Origin: Jacaranda mimosifolia
Taxonomy: Eukaryota > Streptophyta > Magnoliopsida > Lamiales > Bignoniaceae
Direction: 5' to 3'
DNA: 64,000 nucleotides
Assembly (NCBI GenBank): GCA_018894105.1
Contig: CM032117.1
Span: 31,228,501 to 31,292,500 of the forward strand
The position numbers and the translations under genes were made by a program. Within the stretch, counting starts at the first letter, position 1. Each line of letters starts with the position of its first letter. This document shows positions 47,415 through 58,875 of this stretch, piece after piece. The notes under the pieces were generated by a model. That model did not search any database. It had not been told where the DNA came from and saw only the letters and a list, made by a program, of their open reading frames with translations.

Positions 47415-49140
47415 ATGGTTAACACCAAGCGAGCCCCCTCAGGAAGAGAAGAAAGTAGGGGGTCTAGCTCTTCCCCGCCTCAACCTCAATAGAACCTGGC
47501 ACGCTAGGGTCGAGCACACAGCCAGAGCAGGTGGTCACCCTGATTATGCCCCAATTGATGCAGCTTATCAGGAGCAAATATCGGCCTAGATTTCTACTCA
47601 ACTTTCTGTAGCTCTAAATCGACATACTGTACAACCAGAGTCGGCGGCCAGCCCAACTACGCAGCCCGCGACCCCAGAGGAAAGACCACGCCAAGAAAAT
47701 TAAGACCAACCAGGGTCTAAAAGGCCCCCCTCGAGGCGTGAAATAAGCCCACACCATTTTCCAAGAAAAGTGGCCCAACCCATACCTCGCGAGGAGGTTG
47801 CAGATTCAGTTGATTACGGCGTTTGACCTATTCGAGCCCCACAGACCCCATCCAAACAGAAACGCTCAAGACCCCATCCAAACAGAAATGCATCCCGAGC
47901 TGACAGGGAGTAATATGAGAAAGTGTTCCACCAAGTCCAATAGTTGAATAGACGATTAGAAGAGATCTCGATGAGGAACACAGAGAAAAATTACTATCAA
48001 AAGGGACTGTCGAGGTTCCAAAGAGAGAGAGAGACTCACCATTCATCCAGGAGATTATCGACAAGCGCATTACCGTCGATGCGAAAATCCCGATAAGCCT
48101 CCCCGATATGATTGCTCGTCAGACCCAAATGAACATTTGATGCAGTTTGAGCACATGATGAAACTACACGAACACAGTAATTACATCCACACCAAGATGT
48201 TGGTAACCACCTTTCAGGGGATACTGCTTGACTGGTTCGTTAAGTTGGAACCGGCATCGATATATTTATTCGACCAGTTGTGCAACAAGTTTTTGTACCA
48301 GTTTGCGAGCAAGAGGAAGGCAAAGCTCCCACATACCCACTTACACACGGTGAAACAGAACAAAGGAGAATCCCTCTGAGACTTTTTTACCAAGTTTAAC
48401 ATGGAGGTGCTGAAGATTGATAACCCTCGGATTGAGTTCCTAATTAATGTATTGTTCTTAAGCCTCAAACACAAGGAATGTGGCAATGCGTTAGTGCGCG
48501 AATAGCCCAGGTGGATGGACGAGCTCCTCGACCTCGCAGACAGGTACATAACTCATGAGGAGATGAATAGACTGAAATATAGCAATACCGAGGTCGATAA
48601 GAAGAAGAATAAGGAGAAAGACGACCGCCAGTACATTGAGGGTCGTCGATCCCCCATCAAACGCTTCCATGATTATACCCCGCTTAATCTCCCAAGAAAG
48701 GCGGTACTATTTGCTATCCAGCATGACAATCTCCTCAAAAGGCCCAGGAAGCTAACTGAAACTAAAGCCATGAAGAAGTCAAAGAAATACTGTCATTTCC
48801 ATAAGTAAAAGGGGCACGACACAAAAGATTGGTTCAATTTGCATGATGAGATCGAGAGACTGATCAGGCAAGGCCATCTGAAAAAATACATTGACGAGCA
48901 TACTAGATGAAAAGAGGGCAAAATCAATCGGACTCCCAATAGAGAAAGGTCGACTAGCCCGAGGAGAGAAGATAAAGGAAAAAAACCTACCCAAGAGCCC
49001 CACCCACCCATTCGAGGAGTCATTGACATGATTGCAGGAGGTCCCACTAGGGGGGACTCAAAGTCTACTAAGAAGCAGACCCAAAGGCAACTAGAATCTA
49101 CCAAATTGGCTAAAGTCGAAATGGTCTTCTAGCTCTCAAA
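47415..49140 (+). pseudogene. Gypsy gag
   Basis: ATG at 47415 (MVNTKRAPSG), 21 bp after the primer-binding site; the same start is seen in the decayed relative at 24092. The capsid-type domain lies around 48080-48430, with FQGILLDWFVKLEPASIYLF and LHTVKQNKGESL, typical of plant gypsy Gag. A basic region is followed by a Cys/His cluster YCHFHK...KGHDTKDW (48788-48835) and EIERLIRQGHLKKYI. Stops (e.g. at 47490, 48379, 48808) break the frame into short ORFs. Gag would form the particle that packages the RNA. Confidence 0.82.
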
Positions 49141-49214
49141 CAGCGCAGAACCAATCTCCTTCACTAGTCCAACCTTGACCACCTAGAGAATAGAGGAGTC
49201 AATCACAAGATAGA

Positions 49215-49870
49215 CTGCTCTATGGTGGTAACGCTTGAAATAGCCAATTTTGAAGCGAGAAAAATCTTAGTCGACAATAGCAGCTCTGCGAACATCATAT
49301 TTTTGTCCACCCTGAACAAAATGAATTTAGGACAATTGAAATTTGAGCCGGTCCACACCCTGTTGATCAATTTTTGGGTATTGGAGATCATCCCAGAGGG
49401 ATCCATTAACTTATCCACATCATTTGGATAAGGCCCTCGTAGCAGAACCTTGATGATAAACTACTTAGTAGTCAACGCTCCATTCACCTACAATGTCATC
49501 ATTGGTTAACCTGCTCTGAATGACTTCGGGTCCATTATCTCGACCTACCACATGAAGATCAAATTCCCAACCCCGACAGGAGTAGGAGAGCTCTTGTGCA
49601 ACATTAAGGAAGCTTGGCGTTGTTATACCATTTCGATCGAATCAAACGAGTAAAAGACCCGACCTCAGCTGAACCCTCGGGGGAGGCCCCTGTAGCGAAA
49701 CCCGATGAGGGACATTCATCTAAGAAGAGAAAAGTAGAGGACACCTCGATCGAATCCATTGGGGAGTTCAAAACGATCAAATTAGAGCCCAGCAACCCTG
49801 ACAAGACCACTCGGATAGGGAGTGATATGGGTCATCGTCTAAAGTGCCTTATGGTCGATTTCCTTTGAAG
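49215..49870 (+). pseudogene. Gypsy protease and linker
   Basis: The aspartic protease core reads ARKILVDNSSSANIIFLSTL, where DNSSS stands at the site of the usual D-(N/G/T)-G-S-S. The downstream TYNVIIG segment is followed by a stop where plant proteases have the G-R-P-A-L continuation. The linker to RT (49614-49868) is acidic and lysine-rich. The protease would cleave the polyprotein. Confidence 0.75.
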
Positions 49871-50775
49871 AAACATCGATGTGTTCGCATGGAAAGCATC
49901 CGACCTCCAAGGAATCGACCCAAATGTTGTTGTCCATCATCTCAATGTTGACCCTTTCTACAAACTGGTGAGGCAGAAGACAAGAACCTTTAATGCTGAG
50001 AGGTCCCAAATTATCGAAAAAGAGGTCATAAAGCTACTAGAGGCAGGATATATTGTAGAAATTCAATACCCCTCTTGGCTATGTAATGTTGTACTCGTCC
50101 TTAAGAATGAGGGAAAATAGCGCATGTGTAATGATTTCACTAATTTGAATAAAGCTTGCCCTAAAAATGCTTACCCCCTGCCTCGTATAGATTTACTAAT
50201 AGATTCTACAGCTAGTTGTGAATTACTGAGCATGATAGATGCCTTTCAAAGCTACTATCAAATATTCATGGCACCTAAAGGCAGGGACAAGACCTCCTTC
50301 GTCATCCCCAATGGAGTATACTATTTCTTAGTCATGCCCTTTGGATTCAAAAACGCGAGGGCAACGTACCAAAGATTAGTCAACTTCATGTTCAAAAGCA
50401 AGATCAGAAAATCCATGGAGGTTTACATCGATGACATGATCATCAAAACAGTGAAAGTTGAGGATCACCTGATCGACCTCGACCACACCTTCTCTATATT
50501 GAGAGCATTCGGTATGAAACTCAACCCCAACAAGTGCACATTTAGGGTTTGAAGAGGTAAATTCTTAGGTTACATGGTCAGTCAAAGAGGGATCGAAGCA
50601 AACCTACAAAAGATCCAGGCAGTAATGGACATCGCCCCGGCCCAAACAGTCCGAGACGTACAGCGCCTGGTCGGCAGGATAATAGCCCTCGGTAGATTCA
50701 TCGCGAGACTGACCGACAAGACTTTTTCTTTCTTCAAAATCCTGAGAAATGCGAAAAAATTGGGATTCCAATAGA
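49870..50775 (+). pseudogene. Gypsy reverse transcriptase
   Basis: RT blocks in order: FAWKASDLQGIDPNVVVHHL (upstream linker), the LLEAGYIVEIQYPSWLCNVV block, MCNDFTNLNKACPKNAYPLP, FVIPNGVYYFLVMPFGFKNA, and the catalytic YIDDM (50424-50438) with both aspartates. It continues in LNPNKCTFRV and past a stop into FLGYMVSQRGIEANLQKI. RT is the best preserved part, with only a few stops (50118, 50552, 50774). Confidence 0.9.
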
Positions 50776-51235
50776 ACGAATAGTGCAACCAAGCCTTCAT
50801 CAAAATGAAGCAGTACCTTCCCTCACCTCCCATGCTCGCCAAGCCCGAACTGGGAGAAGTTTTGCAACTCCATCTGGTCGTGTCCACCACCTCGATCAGC
50901 TCAGTTCTAGCCTCGACAAGAGATAGAACTCATCGACCTGTGTATTACTACAGTAAAGCCTTGCAAGGGCCTGAGCACAATTAACTGGAGATCGAGACAT
51001 TCGCGCTCACCCTCGCTACAGCAACACGACAGTTGTGACCTTACTTCCAATCTCATGCGATCGTAGTGTTGACGAATCAGCCGTTGAAACAAGTATTTTC
51101 GAAACTAGACACGTCAAGTCGACTCACAAAATACGCCATCAAGCTTGGGGAGTTCGATATCACATTCCAACCACTGACGGCCATAAAACCACAGGTCCTA
51201 GCAGGTTTTGTCGTGAAAGGCTCGACCTCTCCTAA
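50776..51235 (+). pseudogene. Gypsy RNase H (standard domain)
   Basis: This reads as the usual gypsy RNase H after RT, with RPVYYYSKALQGPE, ALTLATATRQL and LTNQPLKQVFSKLDTSSRLT, then WGVRYHIPTT-like frames near 51160. Frames shift at about 51060 and stops occur at 50982 and 51038. It would degrade the RNA strand. Confidence 0.75.
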
Positions 51236-51239
51236 CAGC

Positions 51240-51595
51240 TCGACCCAAATTCCTCTGTTTGGATGTTGCATGTTGATGGCTCAGCAACCACCTTGGGAGG
51301 CAAAATTGGTGTTTCACTCCACTTCCCACTCGCTAAAGAGTATGATTTTGCAATAAAACTCGACTTCCCATCACCAACAACGAAGCAGAGGATGAATCTC
51401 TCATAGCTGGGATGAACATGGCAGTATCTCGGGGTGTCGAGCAGCTAGTTACGATCACCAATTTCCTATTGGTGGCAGAGCAGGTCAAAGGAAACTTCAA
51501 AGCCAATGAGGCCAAGATGACCTAGTATTTGACTGAGATGAAATGATTACAGCGGTCGTTCAAGAGCTTCACCCTAAGCCAGGTACCTCAGGTGG
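51240..51595 (+). pseudogene. Second RNase H (aRNH-like) of the gypsy element
   Basis: A second RNase H-like domain begins with LHVDGSA near 51270 and continues in another frame with TNNEAEDESLIAGMNMAVSR, then LLVAEQVKGNFKANEAKM. These match the D...E...D pattern of the archaeal-type RNase H that Tat-lineage elements carry in addition to the standard one. The usual third aspartate (S-D-S-Q) appears as TNFLL, so it is probably inactive. Confidence 0.72.
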
Positions 51596-52935
51596 AAAAT
51601 AAGCGGGCAAACGAGCTCTCAAAGTTTGCTAACTTAATGAGAGAAACCAGAGAAAGAACCATAACGTTCTTGGTAACCAGCAAACCATATATCCATACTA
51701 GCGACCAGAACCTCATCGGAAGCGTCAAGGAGGCAGTTCCCTTCTGGCAAGACCCAATCAAGCTCTACCTAAGCCAAGGCACAATCCTCGACGATAGGAA
51801 TGAGGCCTGCAGACTCAGAGGGCAAACAGCCAAATTTTCCATCAACGAGCACGGACAGCTTTATAAACAGTCGATATCAGGACCACCCTTTAAATGCCTA
51901 ATGCCCGACAAAGCAAACGAAGTCCTCCACGAGATTCACACTGGCATCTGTGGCAACCATTCCAGAGATCGGTCCTTGGCCCACAAAGTTATCAGATACG
52001 GTTATTTTTGGCCCACTTTACTAAAAGACTTGATCAATTTCGCTAGAAAGTGCCCATCCTGCTAGCTTCACTTGAACACGCCGCACCAGCCCGCCACGTC
52101 GATGGTGAACGTCCAGATCACATGGCTATTCAACCAGTGGGGGATCGACATTGTCGGTTCTTTCCCAAAAACATCCAGCCAATAAAAATTCATCATCGTT
52201 GCGGTCGAATACTTCACTAAGTAGGTCGAAGCGGAAGTAATTCCGAAGATCACCGATGCGGCCATTAAGAGCTTCATTTGGAAGAACATAATCTGTCGTT
52301 TCAGCCTACCCAAAGTTCTGATCTCAGATAATGGGACTCAATTTTAGACTAAGAACACGAGAAAATAGTGCGAGTCCTTGGGAATCTGCCAACACTTTAC
52401 TTCGGTAGGAAATCCCCAGGCTAATGGTTAGACGGAGGTCATGAACAGAACAGTCCCCGACCACCTCAAAGCTCGAATAGCGGGAATAGGGGCCAGCTGG
52501 GCAAATGACCTCCCAGGGGTGCTATGGGCATACAGAACCATATCTCGAACAGCCACAGGCCGCAGCCCCTACAGCTTGGTCTACGACTCCGAAGCAGTAT
52601 TTCCATCCGAGCTGGTACAACATATAACCCGAGTGATCCATTATAACCCGGTCAGAAATGCGATGGAAAGGACCCTTGACCACATCACCATCGACGAGCT
52701 TCGCCACACAGCCTACAACATAATGCAACGATACCAATAAAAAATGATGGAACGTTACAATAAAACAGTTCGACCACATGTTTCAAAATCGACGACCTAG
52801 TCCTCAAGAAAGTCGAAGTATCAAGAAATATGGGAAAACTCGACCCAAAATGGGAGGACCTTACTCCGTGGTTAAAATGTCAAAACACAATACATACCGA
52901 CTAGCACGAGTTGATCATATGCTGTCAACCCCGTA
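51592..52935 (+). pseudogene. Gypsy integrase
   Basis: 51592-52065 ends with the zinc-binding H2C2 domain: HEIHTGICGNHS then KCPSC. The catalytic core shows its first Asp in GIDIVGSFP (52145-52172), its second in LISDNGTQF (52319-52345) and the Glu after NPQANG (52410-52440), with an intervening stop. 52441-52740 carries the rest of the core (LPGVLWAYRTISRTATGRSP). The C-terminal part (VLKKVEVSRNMGKLDPKWEG-like) runs to about 52930. Stops and shifts break it. Confidence 0.85.
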
Positions 52936-53300
52936 GTCGACTAAGCAGGCTTCTAGCCACCAAGTCAAGGCCTCATAGCCAAGACCAAATAAATGAATTA
53001 ATCGTTTACTGTCGACCCCGTAGTCGACCAAGCAGGCTTTAGCCGCCAAGTCAAACCTTCACAGCCAAGACCAAATAAACGAACTGATCATTTACTGTCG
53101 ACCCCGTAGTCGACCTAGTAGGCTTATAGCCACTAAGTGAAGGCCTCATAGCCAAGACCAAATAAACAAACTGGTCGTTTACTATCGACCCCGTAGTCGA
53201 CCAATGAGGCTTCTAGTAGCCAAATACAGGCTTCGCACCCAAGAATAAACAAACGAGTTCATCCTTTACGGTCGACCACAAAGCCGATCTCACAGGCTTC
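52914..53300 (+). repeat. Tandem repeat, period 86-87 bp, about five copies
   Basis: The phrase (T/A)CTGTCGACCCCGTAGTCGAC recurs at 52922, 53009, 53095 and 53182, with a degraded copy at 53269; spacings are 87, 86, 87 and 87 bp. Each unit also has an AGGCTT and AGCCAAGACCAAATAAA part. It starts at the end of integrase. Tandem arrays in this position are known in Tat-lineage elements. Confidence 0.9.
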
Positions 53301-53663
53301 CAAAGTGAATGATTTGATCGATTTTAATCGACCCCTTATACGATCAAAATGACCTCGAGCCGATAAATTGAAGACGCATAATGTGAATTAAAACGTGTGT
53401 TGGTTTAGGTCATCATAGTGCATTCGACAACAAACTCGAACTAATTTATGAATGTTTGGAAACACAAAAGCAACACAAACACTCACAGATATGTTATTCG
53501 ACAAACAGATATGCTTAAAGAGCAATAAAAGAGTACATGTCATTCAATAAAACAAATATGCTCAAACAGCAAAAGAAATACTTCATTCAATTTCAACATT
53601 CTCGATTACAAATATCTAAACAAATACATCAACTGGAATGAAAAATACATCAAAATAGGAGCA

Positions 53664-56201
53664 TCAACTCAACCCAGTGCCCTCCTCGTGCTCTCCTCGA
53701 GCACCCTCCTCAATTGCTTGCTCGAGCTCATCGCTCGAGGGAATCATAATAAGAATTACCGCGAGGCTGCTTGCCCTCGGCTCGGGCATCGCAACAGAAA
53801 TAGGAACAGCAGCCGTTGCCGATTGAGAGGGCCCAGCCACGTCGGCCAGAAAATTGTCGTCCAACAGAGAAAGGTACGCGGCAGCATTGACCATGCCATC
53901 TTGAAGCTCGAATGCAAACTCACTGGCAGAGGAAAATTCCTTAGCGACCTCATCCAGCTTCTTCGCCACCTCGACCGCCTTCCTCTGCGCCTCGGTCAAG
54001 GGCATGGCAGGTGGAGCCTCTGCAAGTCATTCGACCATAGGAGCCTTCGCAACTCCCTCTTCAGCAATAGCCTCCATATCCTCAAGGTACGGTTGCAGCT
54101 GCTCATCGAGGATAGGGCTGATGCGATCCCTATCCTCAAATCGAAAGGAGTTGCCCAAGAACTGCAACTACTTAAGCAGTTTCAGATGCGTTCCTGGCAT
54201 CGTCCAGAGAGAACACAACACTCGCATCCTAGAATGTCGAGCACATCATAAATTGCTATACAGCATCTCGCTGCATCAATGGTAATTTCCCGAATAATTC
54301 AGCCTGAGCCTCATCGAGCACCGCCCTCCGACCGGCTGACCGACCAGACTCATAACCAAGTTGCGCATCAATTCTGGCCTGCTTGAGTAGCTCATCCATT
54401 ATGGTCCCTTCCTCAATGGAGGTAACCAACTGATTATCTTTCAATCGGAACTGATTGGCCAACTCCTCAACCTCCTTGGCTAGCTCATCAACCCTAGTCT
54501 GGGAAGACTCAAGCTGAGCCTTTAGAGTCTCCACGTCCCCGCCCTCTTGAAAATTCTCACAATCGGCAAGGGCCAGCTCCAACCTCCTATAGAAATGGTA
54601 GCCCAGCTCTGCCCACCTAAAAAACAACATTCCCTATAAGAAGATATTACTTGACCAAAGAATAAAGTTTGACGATACAACTTAATCAACTAGAGCCATA
54701 CCATATTTGAGTGATAAGCCAAAGCCCTAAGCACAGCATCTGGCTCAGCCCCATCAACTTTTTCTGGTCCGATGCAAAGAGTCTGGCCATCATCACCTTT
54801 AGCGGAGCAGCTCCGATCGGCCCCACCATCTGTATCGACAAAGAGTTGTGAACAACCATGCTCGACTTCATTCCGAACCTCAGCGATGGTAGTCTTGGCA
54901 GATGGAATAGCACGTCATCTCCGCGCTGGCGAAATAGATCATAACTAAAGGGTTGGCCCGACCCCGTGACCTTTCCCTTGCCTTTCTCAACTGCTGTCAT
55001 CTTCGGAGCAGGTCCTGCCTACTCAACCATAGGTCTTTTTCCCCAACTTTTCAGACTGCTCTCTTTAGTCGCCACGGGCCAAGCAGGCGACAGAGAAGGT
55101 GTCATCGCATCTAGCTAAGATGTCGCAACCTGAGTAGCCCCTCGACGAGCAACTGTAGCCAAACGGCGCTGCTCGTTCCTCTTGGCCCTCGCCAAAGCTT
55201 CGGCTCTTGATCAGTCCATAATTTCATCTCGATCTGCCAAGCAATATAACAACAAAGAGTTAAAACCGAACAGAAAAATAGATAAAGTAACGAATTATTG
55301 ATAGCACAATCTACCTAGTCGATCGTCCGTTGGAAAGCCCAGCTGGGTTGGCGATAACCCAACTAACACCAAACTTCTTTCCTCGATAAATACCGAGGCC
55401 TCTACCTAACCAAACTCGACCAGATCCTGAACGAAGGTATTGGGCCAGGTTGGAGTTAGGTTACTTGGCATCTCGACATGCCCCATCCACTAACCCCCCG
55501 GGATATTGAAACCACTGGCGACTCAAACATACAAGTAACGTTTTTCCACTCTTGCCCATAGGAAGAGGCAAGGGTGACAAGATATTTACGACGGGGTCGA
55601 GCAGTGAGATAATAAAAACCGACTCGTCGATGCTACCTGACTTGCAGGACATTGGAAAGTGAAAAGGATTTGAGAAATTTTCAAAATTAGCAGGTTGGTC
55701 GAATATGTGCATTAGGACAACAAAGCTATAAATAGTAGAAAAGCAATTCGGCAGCAGTTGGGTTATGCACACTTCTAAACCCCTAAGCAAGTCGACTATA
55801 GGACCACCTAAAGGAAACCTAAGGCCACATCTAAAGGCATCCTCAAACACAGTTATACACCCAGTCGAGGCTCGATGCATCCGACTAGAGGGCTTAAGTG
55901 TTAAAAGTCCATACTCTGCGGGGACATAATACAACTGCCTAATGCGCCTCAGGTCGGCGAGGGTGATCGTAGGCACTATTTTGCTATAGTGGTTGGGGGT
56001 AAATAATCGACCGCGCGACAAGGAAGCCTGGCTTGGCCTAGCTTCACCACCTCGGCCAAGGCAATCACTGCTCGAGCTACTGAAGCTCAAGCTATCACCC
56101 GATGAGCTACTCAATTCCTCTAATGAACTCCCAGGCCTATCAGAATGAGTAGCCTCGCTATCCCCCGCATGACTACTCTCAGAATCAGACAAATACAACA
56201 T
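53664..56201 (-). pseudogene. Antisense additional ORF of the gypsy element (Transposase_28-like)
   Basis: Read opposite to gag-pol. The first block (56201-55461) is open for 246 codons: an acidic Ser-rich start (SDSESSHAGDSEATHSDRPG), then LRRIRQLYYVPAEYGLLTLK and GCITVFEDAFRCGLRFPLGG. This is the pattern of Pfam Transposase_28 ('putative gypsy type transposon'), a domain found in plant gypsy additional ORFs. The later blocks (55000-54686, 54630-54256, 54005-53664) encode a coiled-coil-rich C-terminal part (ETLKAQLESSQTRVDELAKE). Stops and shifts between blocks show decay. Function of such ORFs is unknown. Confidence 0.78.
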
Positions 56202-56359
56202 GTCTAGAGCAAAGGAAGAACACTAAGGAAAACGAAGAAAGAGACTTACTCTTTGTCAGTGAACAAAAAGGCACAATATAGTAGCAGCACAAACAGTTGG
56301 CTCAAAGCTCGACCAAACTCAAAGGCAGTAAAAGTAAAAATGAGTGCTTTAACTGCGCC

Positions 56360-56367
56360 TATTTATA
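56360..56367 (-). promoter_or_regulatory. TATA box of the antisense ORF
   Basis: TATAAATA on the minus strand lies 159 bp upstream of the antisense ORF start at 56201, inside the element and outside the LTR. It suggests the ORF has its own promoter. Confidence 0.55.
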
Positions 56368-56562
56368 GGTACCGGAGCGCAGGAATCCAAGCGGTTGTAA
56401 TAATGATATAACCGTCGTTTAGCACCACGCCCGACACGATGTAGCCGTCACATTAAATGTGCAAAACCCGGGTCAATTTTTAAAAACCTTCGTCGACGAA
56501 CCCGCATAATCGCACAACAGACTGCTTCCCAATCCTTATCGTCGATCATCTTGTTCAACATT

Positions 56563-56579
56563 AGGAAGTGGGGGAGACT
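56563..56579 (+). other. Polypurine tract of the gypsy element
   Basis: AGGAAGTGGGGGAGACT lies two bases before the 3' LTR start TGATAT, in the expected place for plus-strand priming. Confidence 0.8.
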
Positions 56580-56581
56580 CA

Positions 56582-57373
56582 TGATATAGGATAGCCCAAT
56601 CGGCTCGGCCCAAAGACCACAAACTCAAGGATGTAGCATCAGGCCCATCTTATTCTTAGGGCCCAATTGTGCTACCGACTTCACGTGACCCAAATCGACC
56701 AAACATATCAACATGTCATACTCTAGTGGGCAGACATTCGATTGGGTCACAGAGAAGACCGTTGGTCGACCCATCGACCATGGCGCTCGGCCACCTCTTA
56801 CGCTGCCCAGACCCATCGTAATGTCAACCCTATCACTGACCATGGAGGTCAACTCAACACAAAGTCAACCCTGCCGCATTAAATGCCCTAATAGGCAGCA
56901 TGCCTCTGCATTAATGATGCATGCCGCCCCAGTACCACCCATGCTGCCGCCTTGGGCAGAAGGCGCGTCTACAATGTACTATTCTATCCATGAAACCTGA
57001 AAATGCAGCCACCTGGAATAGTATAGGAATGGGAGATGACCTAATGCCCCTTATGCAAGGACAAATATCCTTCCTACATGTCAAGGGCATTTCAAACAAA
57101 TCCCCACTGGGAGAAGGCTATAAATACCTCCCCTCCAGCTTCACAAAAGGTATACCATTTTATATACAAAGTCCTCACTCTGTTGCTCATCATATCTAGT
57201 CGAGTCCGTACTGACTTGAACATTGAAGTGTCTTAGCCAAGGGCACCTCGGCTAGCCTGATGTTTGCTCGTGATTGCAGGACTCAGCCCAATTAAATTCA
57301 TAGATCGACTGGAGAGGTCGAACCCTTCCAATCTATCATCTGATCCAATTACAAGCGGATTTCACCCTCATCA
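56582..57373 (+). repeat. 3' LTR of the gypsy element
   Basis: It starts TGATATAGG and ends CCCTCATCA, collinear with the 5' LTR, with TATAAATA at 57119-57126. Confidence 0.92.
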
Positions 57374-57479
57374 CATATATAATACAATATCATATATATT
57401 AGTCAATACATATACATATATATTTATATCTATATTTATACTTAATATATATAATATACATATATATAGCATATACATA

Positions 57480-57692
57480 CACATACACAACCCCATCCCA
57501 CCCCCACCCCACCGCAACCCCCTTCCCCCAACCCCAACCCCCCCCACTAGCCAGATCTAGCAATGGCAGCACAGTAGCGACCGCCTAGCCAAGGTCAGGC
57601 AACCATGGGTTCCCAGCTGCCTACCGGCCATGGTCGACAAAGCAAAGGGAAGGGTGGGTGTTGGGGGAATAAAAAGGGGGGTGGGGTGGGGT
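57480..57692. repeat. C-rich and G-rich inverted arms around a GC-rich core
   Basis: A C-rich stretch (57483-57547) and a G-rich stretch (57650-57692, including GGGGTGGGGTGGGG) are imperfect reverse complements around about 100 bp of GC-rich sequence, inside otherwise very AT-rich MULE interior. The arms could form a hairpin and the G-rich strand a quadruplex. Confidence 0.6.
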
Positions 57693-58640
57693 TGTATTTT
57701 TAGAATATAATACTTATTTTTTATTAATTTATTAAAATTTTAATTAAAATATATAATTTTTACCTATTTATTTGGAATTAATAAATTGTTTTAAAAAATT
57801 TTATCTTATTTTTAATTAGATATATTCATTATTTAAATAATTTATTTATTTTAGATATGATTATTATTTTAACAATCATTTGGTTAAACTATTTCATATA
57901 TGTTTATTATTTTAATATTATATAATATGTAATACAATTAATAAATCTATTTTTCGTTTCATATAATTAAATCAATTAAATTATGTATATAAATTATTTT
58001 AGATATTTTTCACTATTTAATATTTTTTTCAATTTTAGATTTTTATTTTTTTAATTAATTAATTATTAGTATGTTAGATATAAATTTTTTTCATTTTTCA
58101 TTTTTATTAATAAATAAATTCAACTAAATTTAATTATATTATTTTAGATGTGTTTTTATTTTAATATTATAGAATATATAATTTAAAATTATTAAATTAT
58201 GGTTATATAAGATAATAGATTTTTAATTTATTTTTTAATATTTACTTATTTTATTTCTTAATTAATGAGTAATTTCAACTTAATCTAATTAAATTATTTT
58301 AATTATAACTATTATTCTGATATCACTAATCATTATGTAATCTAAAATTATAAAAGCTATTTTATTTAAGAGATGAATTTAAAATTTATTTTTGTTAATT
58401 TTGTACTTATTTTCTTTTTTAATTAATAAATTGTTCAATTAAACTTAATTAGATTATTTAACTTAAATTTGTTTAGTATTTATGAAATTTTAATAAAATT
58501 TATTTAAATTTATTTTGTGTAATTTAAATAATATTAAAATTACACCCTTGTGGTATGAAAAATAATTCAAATATGTTTAAAGGTAATTTTGTCTTAAAAA
58601 TAACCATAATAGTAACTACAGGGCATTTTTTGATTTTCAT
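57693..58640. other. Very AT-rich non-coding interior of the Mutator-like element
   Basis: Nothing but AT-rich sequence with TTAATTAATTA-type words. No ORF, RNA gene or repeat unit is recognisable. Confidence 0.6.
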
Positions 58641-58875
58641 GCAAAAATTTTGATAACATAAGCACTTACGAAGGCTAATGGATTTTCAAAAATGTAAGAG
58701 GAGCAAAACCTCAGGGGGGTATTTGTAATTTCATCAAACCTTTGAGTTTTTGGATAAGTAGGCCAAACCTCATGGGATCTAGGTAATTAACCCGAAATAT
58801 ATTATGTATGTATCTCCTAACACAAATAATGTCTTTTGTATTTTGGTCTCATCAAGAAGAGTCCAAGTTATTTAA

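Larger units (their letters stand above)
46588..57373 (+). mobile_element. Complete Ty3/gypsy retrotransposon, Tat type, 10.8 kb
   Basis: Two LTRs (46588-47374 and 56582-57373) with TG...CA ends, and a perfect 5-bp target duplication CATAT (46583-46587 and 57374-57378). Primer-binding site, gag, PR, RT, RNase H, second RNase H, IN, tandem repeat, antisense ORF and polypurine tract follow in order. The second RNase H and the extra antisense ORF after pol are hallmarks of the Tat lineage (Retand, Grande, Ogre relatives). LTRs differ by about 8-9 percent by eye, mostly transitions. Pol has many stops, so it is an old, dead copy. Confidence 0.92.
46242..58793. mobile_element. Non-autonomous Mutator-like element split by a gypsy element
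   Basis: The left end GGGTTAATTATCC and the reversed right end GGGTTAATTACCT are inverted repeats of at least 80 bp sharing AGGTTTGGCCTA and GAAATTACAAATACCCCC. A perfect 9-bp duplication GAAATATAT flanks them (46233-46241 and 58794-58802). Without the nested gypsy element it would be about 1.76 kb, AT-rich and non-coding (46242-46582, 57379-58793). It contains a C-rich/G-rich inverted block at 57480-57692. Confidence 0.88.

Noticed and set aside
53688..54285. Long plus-strand ORFs of 187 and 93 codons
   Set aside because: They lie opposite to the coiled-coil part of the antisense gypsy ORF and have no motif. The minus strand carries the recognisable protein.
55461..56201. A DNA transposase, because the domain is named Transposase_28
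   Set aside because: The name is historical. The ORF is inside a complete gypsy element with its own duplication, so it is that element's additional ORF.
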